Of a stretch of 64,000 nt of DNA, positions 62,848-64,000 are shown one piece after another. Position numbers and translations under genes: made by a program. The stretch spans positions 186,001-250,000 of the forward strand of contig NZ_AEYW01000001.1 of the NCBI RefSeq assembly GCF_000192475.1, read 5' to 3'. The stretch's first letter is position 1, and each line of letters opens with the position of its first letter. This DNA comes from Ruegeria conchae (lineage in GTDB: Bacteria; Pseudomonadota; Alphaproteobacteria; Rhodobacterales; Rhodobacteraceae). The notes beneath the pieces were generated by a model that was given only the letters and a program-made list of their open reading frames with translations, had not been told where the DNA came from and ran no database searches.

Positions 62848-64000
62848 GCGAATTCCCCATGCACGAACCATCCCGGATTTTGCGGCGTGTAATACAGCCA
62901 CAACCGTCGCCCCTGCCGGGTTTCAACCTGCCAGTAATCGCGCAAACCCGTGCGCCAGTTCTCATCTTCCAGCCACCATTCGGGGCAGATGCGTTCGGGG
63001 CCGGTTGAGCGGCCTGTGGTCAGCGACATGCGTCGCCAGCGAAAGCGGCGCGGCGGGTGCGGGCCTGATCCGGCGATAGGTTCCGGCGGAAACAGTTGCA
63101 GGGGGCGGGGGCGCAGGGCGACCCAACCGCCTGCAGGATCGGAATAGGCGGCGGGCGAGATGATGAAGCTGCGTTCGGGGATATGGCTTTGCGCGGGCAG
63201 CAAGCGGTGGATCTGATCCAACCCGATCCGGGTACCGATGCGGGTGATCAGGTCATCCAGTTGGTCTTTGCCCCGGCTTGCGGCGCGGCTGATCTGGCGC
63301 ACCGGCAGGGGTTCCACCAGCGTGGCCTCCAGCCGCAGCTGATCGACGCCAAAGCCTGCATCCACCTCGGTCAATCCACGCTCGAACAGGGGCAGGATGC
63401 GATATGGATCACGCAGAGGGCGGGCCAGCCGCAGTTCGACCTGCTGGTGATCCTGATCCACCCGGCGCAAGGTGATGCATAGCTTGCGCGCGCCCATCTC
63501 CTGCGCTTTCAGCTTGTCGCAGAGCCGTTCCAGCAGCCGTTCGGCCCCGGCCATCATATCGGACAGTAGCCCAATGGGCTCGGGCAGGGTCATGCGCACG
63601 CCGTAATGGGGCGGGTCGGCCAGCGGGGTGATCTGTTCGGGCTGATCCCCCAAGGCCTGATCCAGCCGCATCAGAACCTCGGGGCCAAACCGGCGCGTCA
63701 ATGGCGCGCGCGGGGTTTGTGCCAGCTCACTAATCCGACGCAGGCCCAGCCGTTGCAGCGCGACCGAGGTATCCTCATCCAGCCGCAGCGCCGCCACCGG
63801 TAGGGCGCGGATGGCCTTCAGCGTATCCTGGGTCGCAACCCCTTCGCCATAATGCGCCAGGGCCCAGGCCGCGCCGCGTGTCGGGGCCAGACCGATCTGC
63901 ACCGCCAGACCGGCGCGGGCCAGACGCCTGCGCATATCGGTCAGCATCATCTCTTCCCCGCCAGCCAGATGAGCCGATCCGGTGATGTCCAGAACCAGCC
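62844..64000 (-). CDS. imuB: Y-family polymerase-like protein ImuB, 5' part beyond the window
   Basis: The reading frame is open to the window end, so the true start lies outside; about 385 C-terminal residues are seen. At the window edge the translation reads LVLDITGSAHLAGGEE, the ImuB/Y-family palm region with a D-x-T-G-x-x-H-L-x-G-G-E pattern, followed by LARAGLAVQIGLAPTRGAAWALAHYG. ImuB lacks polymerase activity in studied cases and recruits DnaE2 to the beta clamp. The C-terminal part ends VETRQGRRLWLYYTPQNPGWFVHGEFA. ImuA would be expected beyond 64000. Confidence 0.93.
   Translation of the reverse strand, partial: LVLDITGSAHLAGGEEMMLTDMRRRLARAGLAVQIGLAPTRGAAWALAHYGEGVATQDTLKAIRALPVAALRLDEDTSVALQRLGLRRISELAQTPRAPLTRRFGPEVLMRLDQALGDQPEQITPLADPPHYGVRMTLPEPIGLLSDMMAGAERLLERLCDKLKAQEMGARKLCITLRRVDQDHQQVELRLARPLRDPYRILPLFERGLTEVDAGFGVDQLRLEATLVEPLPVRQISRAASRGKDQLDDLITRIGTRIGLDQIHRLLPAQSHIPERSFIISPAAYSDPAGGWVALRPRPLQLFPPEPIAGSGPHPPRRFRWRRMSLTTGRSTGPERICPEWWLEDENWRTGLRDYWQVETRQGRRLWLYYTPQNPGWFVHGEFA

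Overview
The window looks like chromosome of a marine-type alphaproteobacterium of the Rhodobacterales (Roseobacter-like). Grounds: fairly GC-rich sequence, aerobic-type cobaltochelatase genes cobS and cobT, many ABC, TRAP and TAXI solute-uptake genes, a DUF1127 gene, an ImuB-DnaE2 mutagenesis pair, and a urease operon divergent from a urea ABC transporter. The genus is an inference and was not tested.

Layout. (1) 1-5376: end of a branched-chain-amino-acid-type (HAAT) ABC operon followed by an acetamidase/formamidase gene, probably a short-chain amide uptake and hydrolysis unit. (2) 5377-6851: non-coding stretches, a possible IS21-type end remnant and a small HlyU-family gene. (3) 6852-18665: a nitrogen module with ureD-A-(mini membrane protein)-B-C-(DUF1127)-E-F-G on the minus strand and urtABCDE on the plus strand, sharing a divergent promoter region. 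(4) 18666-22507: a secreted DUF3604 protein and a TAXI solute-binding gene interrupted by an in-frame amber codon. (5) 23006-36694: a BetI-like TetR gene, a Pot-type ABC transporter, a TMADH-like flavoenzyme, a Rieske oxygenase, an MttB-family methyltransferase, a class III aminotransferase, a second BetI-like regulator and a BCCT carrier. Together these suggest uptake and demethylation of a quaternary or methylated amine. (6) 36995-42818: a GMC dehydrogenase divergent from a TRAP transporter with an IclR regulator.

(7) 43133-48665: a 5.5-kb genomic island at tRNA-Phe, bounded by a 37-bp duplication of the 3' half of the tRNA. It carries a truncated P-loop ATPase, a coupled HNH nuclease and C5-cytosine methyltransferase (a probable restriction-modification system) and a tyrosine integrase. 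The integrase gene lies between two identical 86-bp inverted repeats. Each repeat contains the tRNA 3' end, the integrase upstream region and its first three codons, so inversion of the cassette would leave both the integrase and the tRNA intact. This is the most unusual structure seen here.

(8) 48775-64000: core genes on the minus strand: yacG-rng-maf-infA, a nitrilase-superfamily amidohydrolase, DUF427, aminopeptidase P, a winged-helix regulator fused to a catalytically degenerate alpha/beta-hydrolase, cobT, a racemase-like gene lacking both catalytic cysteines, cobS, dnaE2 and imuB (cut by the window end).

A recurring motif is a strong stem-loop straight after each periplasmic binding-protein gene that heads or sits inside a transport operon (1774, 13990, 27700, 39949). 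It probably keeps binding-protein mRNA in excess over the membrane components.
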